Origin: Pseudomonadota bacterium | GTDB taxonomy: Bacteria > Pseudomonadota > Gammaproteobacteria > Burkholderiales > Gallionellaceae | DNA length: 61,982 bases | NCBI GenBank assembly: GCA_021822115.1 | Contig: JAJZSA010000006.1 | Span: 1-61,982 of the forward strand | Direction: 5' to 3' | In this document: piece by piece, positions 60,599 to 61,982 of the stretch | How the letters are laid out: every line of letters starts with the position of its first letter | Numbering within the stretch: position 1 is the stretch's first letter | Made by a program: the position numbers and the translations under genes | The notes under the pieces: generated by a model | Seen by the model: the letters and a program-made list of their open reading frames with translations, nothing else | Databases searched by the model: none | What the model was told of the DNA's origin: nothing

Positions 60599-61179
60599 AC
60601 CAGGGTCTGCTGATCGAACGCTTGCGTGGCTGGTTGCCGCTGCTGCCGGTGCTGGCCCTGCTGCTCGGCAGCTACTGGCTGAACCTGCAGGTACAACCCT
60701 TGCAGCCTGCCACCGGCGCACAGCGCCATGACGTGGATTTCGTGGTACAAGGCCTGCGCTCGACCGCGCTCGACCAGAGCGGCCAGCCGCGCTTCACGCT
60801 GCAAACCGACAAGATGTGGCACTTCCCCGACGACGACACCACCTATCTGGAGAACCCGCACCTGACCAGCTTCCTGCGCGAACAGGCGCCAACGAAGATC
60901 CAGGCACGCAGCGGCATGCTCAGCAGCCAAGGCGAGGACGTGTTCCTGCGCGAGGATGTCTCTGTCCTGCGCCCCGGTGTGACGCCGGCAAGCGACAAAC
61001 ACTTCCATACCGAATATCTGCACGCCATCCCCGACCGTGACTGGGCGGAGACCGATTTCCCGGTACTGATGTTCGACCGTTACAACACCATCAATGCCAT
61101 CGGCATGGAGATGGACAACCAGGCACGCACCGTGAAACTGCTGAAACAAGTGAGGGCACAGCATGAGAAGAACGATTGA
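60595..61179 (+). CDS. lptC: LPS export protein LptC
   Basis: A 194-residue bitopic protein with an N-terminal helix (about 12-29) and a periplasmic beta-jellyroll (DFVVQGLRSTALDQSGQPRF, ending AIGMEMDNQARTVKLL). It links the LptBFG transporter to the LptA bridge. The ATG at 60595 is preferred over a longer frame inside kdsC. Confidence 0.93.
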   Translation: MNQGLLIERLRGWLPLLPVLALLLGSYWLNLQVQPLQPATGAQRHDVDFVVQGLRSTALDQSGQPRFTLQTDKMWHFPDDDTTYLENPHLTSFLREQAPTKIQARSGMLSSQGEDVFLREDVSVLRPGVTPASDKHFHTEYLHAIPDRDWAETDFPVLMFDRYNTINAIGMEMDNQARTVKLLKQVRAQHEKND

Positions 61180-61756
61180 GCTGTTGCTGTTCGTTTCGCT
61201 TGCGCTGGGCGTCGCCCCATGCAGGGCAGAACAAGCCGACCGCGACAAGCCCATCCATCTGGAAGCGGACAAGGTGCTGATCGACGATGCACGCCAGGTC
61301 AGTCGCTTCGAAGGCCACGTACAGTTATTGCAAGGCACGCTGCGCATCCAGGCCGACAGCATCGAAGTGCGCGAGGACGCCAACGGTTATCAGCACATGA
61401 CCGCCTACGGCCACCCCGCCAAGTTCCGCCAGCGCTACCAGGACACCGACCAATATGCCGAAGGCTATGGCGACCGCATCGAATACGACACCCGCACCGA
61501 GGTAGTCGATTTCTACGAACACGCCCGCGTGCAGCGCGGCCAGGACGAGGTGCAGGGCGCCTTCATCACTTACAGCACCAAGACCGAAGTATTCGAAGCG
61601 CGCGGCGGCGGCACCACACCGGACAACGGCGACGGCCGCGTGCGCGCCGTGCTGCAACCCAAGCGCGACAAACCGCCTGAACCCGCCGGCAGCCCCGCCC
61701 CGCTGGACATCACCCCCAGCGAACGACTGTCGACGGACGCCAACAGCAGACAGTGA
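61163..61756 (+). CDS. lptA: LPS transport periplasmic protein LptA
   Basis: A 197-residue periplasmic protein with a signal peptide (cleavage near CRA, residue 22) and the LptA/OstA fold (DKPIHLEADKVLIDDARQVS, then GHVQLLQGTLRIQADSIEV). It oligomerises into the lipopolysaccharide bridge between the membranes. A Pro/Asp-rich tail of about 35 residues is longer than in E. coli. It overlaps lptC by 17 bases. Confidence 0.94.
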   Translation: MRRTIELLLFVSLALGVAPCRAEQADRDKPIHLEADKVLIDDARQVSRFEGHVQLLQGTLRIQADSIEVREDANGYQHMTAYGHPAKFRQRYQDTDQYAEGYGDRIEYDTRTEVVDFYEHARVQRGQDEVQGAFITYSTKTEVFEARGGGTTPDNGDGRVRAVLQPKRDKPPEPAGSPAPLDITPSERLSTDANSRQ

Positions 61757-61761
61757 ACACC

Positions 61762-61982
61762 ATGAGCGAACTACGCACTGAATCCCTGAAGAAGACCTAC
61801 CGCGCCCGCACCGTGGTGCAGGATGTCTCGCTGCGCGTGAACAGCGGCGAGGTGGTCGGCCTGCTCGGCCCCAACGGGGCCGGCAAGACCACCAGTTTCT
61901 ACATGATCGTCGGCCTGGTCGCGGCCGACGGCGGCGAGATCAGCATCGATGGCGAACAGGTCACCCACCTGCCCATCCATCG
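61762..61982 (+). CDS. lptB: LPS export ATPase LptB (partial, runs off the window)
   Basis: The first 73 residues of an ABC ATPase: MSELRTESLKKTYRARTVVQ, then Walker A LLGPNGAGKTTSFYMIVG and GGEISIDGEQVTHLPIH, the standard LptB N-terminus. It is cut by the window end. It starts five bases after the lptA stop; an in-frame GTG nine bases earlier overlaps that stop and is less likely. Confidence 0.95.
   Translation, partial: MSELRTESLKKTYRARTVVQDVSLRVNSGEVVGLLGPNGAGKTTSFYMIVGLVAADGGEISIDGEQVTHLPIH

Overview
This window reads as chromosomal DNA of a betaproteobacterium, most likely in the Nitrosomonadales and possibly close to iron-oxidising Gallionellaceae such as Sideroxydans. That placement is an inference. 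It rests on GC-rich coding sequence with strong antisense shadow frames, a betaproteobacterial gene order mla-murA-hisG-hisD, the FdxA and AddA/AddB-like set, lipopolysaccharide genes kdsD-kdsC-lptC-lptA-lptB, and an outer-membrane monohaem cytochrome-porin resembling Cyc2. No rRNA, CRISPR array, integrase or transposase was seen. No gap between genes exceeds about 250 bases.

Layout. 1-2400: tRNA-Tyr, then radC coupled to a pseudo-cyclase/Ser-Thr kinase fusion. 2500-10200: a radical SAM protein, then an overlapping operon fdxA-addB-addA-bfd. The addA-like gene carries an in-frame palindromic heptamer-repeat insertion. 10250-19200: a GGDEF-EAL protein, a glutamine amidotransferase with folE2, and the isoprenoid operon xseB-ispA-dxs ending in a diguanylate cyclase with a THI5-like sensor. 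19300-24100: a Rieske oxygenase, an EamA permease, a STAS-like protein and a TPR-methyltransferase. 24190-31030: rpmB-rpmG, hisG-hisD, murA and mlaFEDCB.

31150-44750: an MSHA-type (type IV) pilus assembly operon that starts with a sigma-54 response regulator and ends with two minor pilin-like proteins. 44745-48390: cysS, a GIY-YIG gene bracketed by two palindromic dispersed repeats, and glnS. 48550-52190: an envelope operon (TPR/NTF2-like protein, L,D-transpeptidase, cyclophilin) and lpxH. 52300-57000: the cytochrome-porin, a membrane histidine kinase, and two pilin genes, each behind a textbook -24/-12 sigma-54 promoter. 57020-61982: a KefC-type antiporter and the Kdo/LPS-transport operon, which runs off the window in lptB.

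How it fits together. The sigma-54 activator at 31 kb, the kinase at 54 kb and the two sigma-54 promoters at 55.5 and 56.4 kb could form one pilin control circuit. The MshE ATPase has an N-terminal MshEN-type domain that may sense c-di-GMP, and the window encodes two diguanylate cyclases with intact GGDEF motifs. Many genes overlap by ATGA or TGATG junctions, so translational coupling is the rule. The least explained items are the heptamer palindromes, the repeat-bracketed GIY-YIG gene, the kinase with a degenerate cyclase domain, and the second pilin that lacks Glu5.
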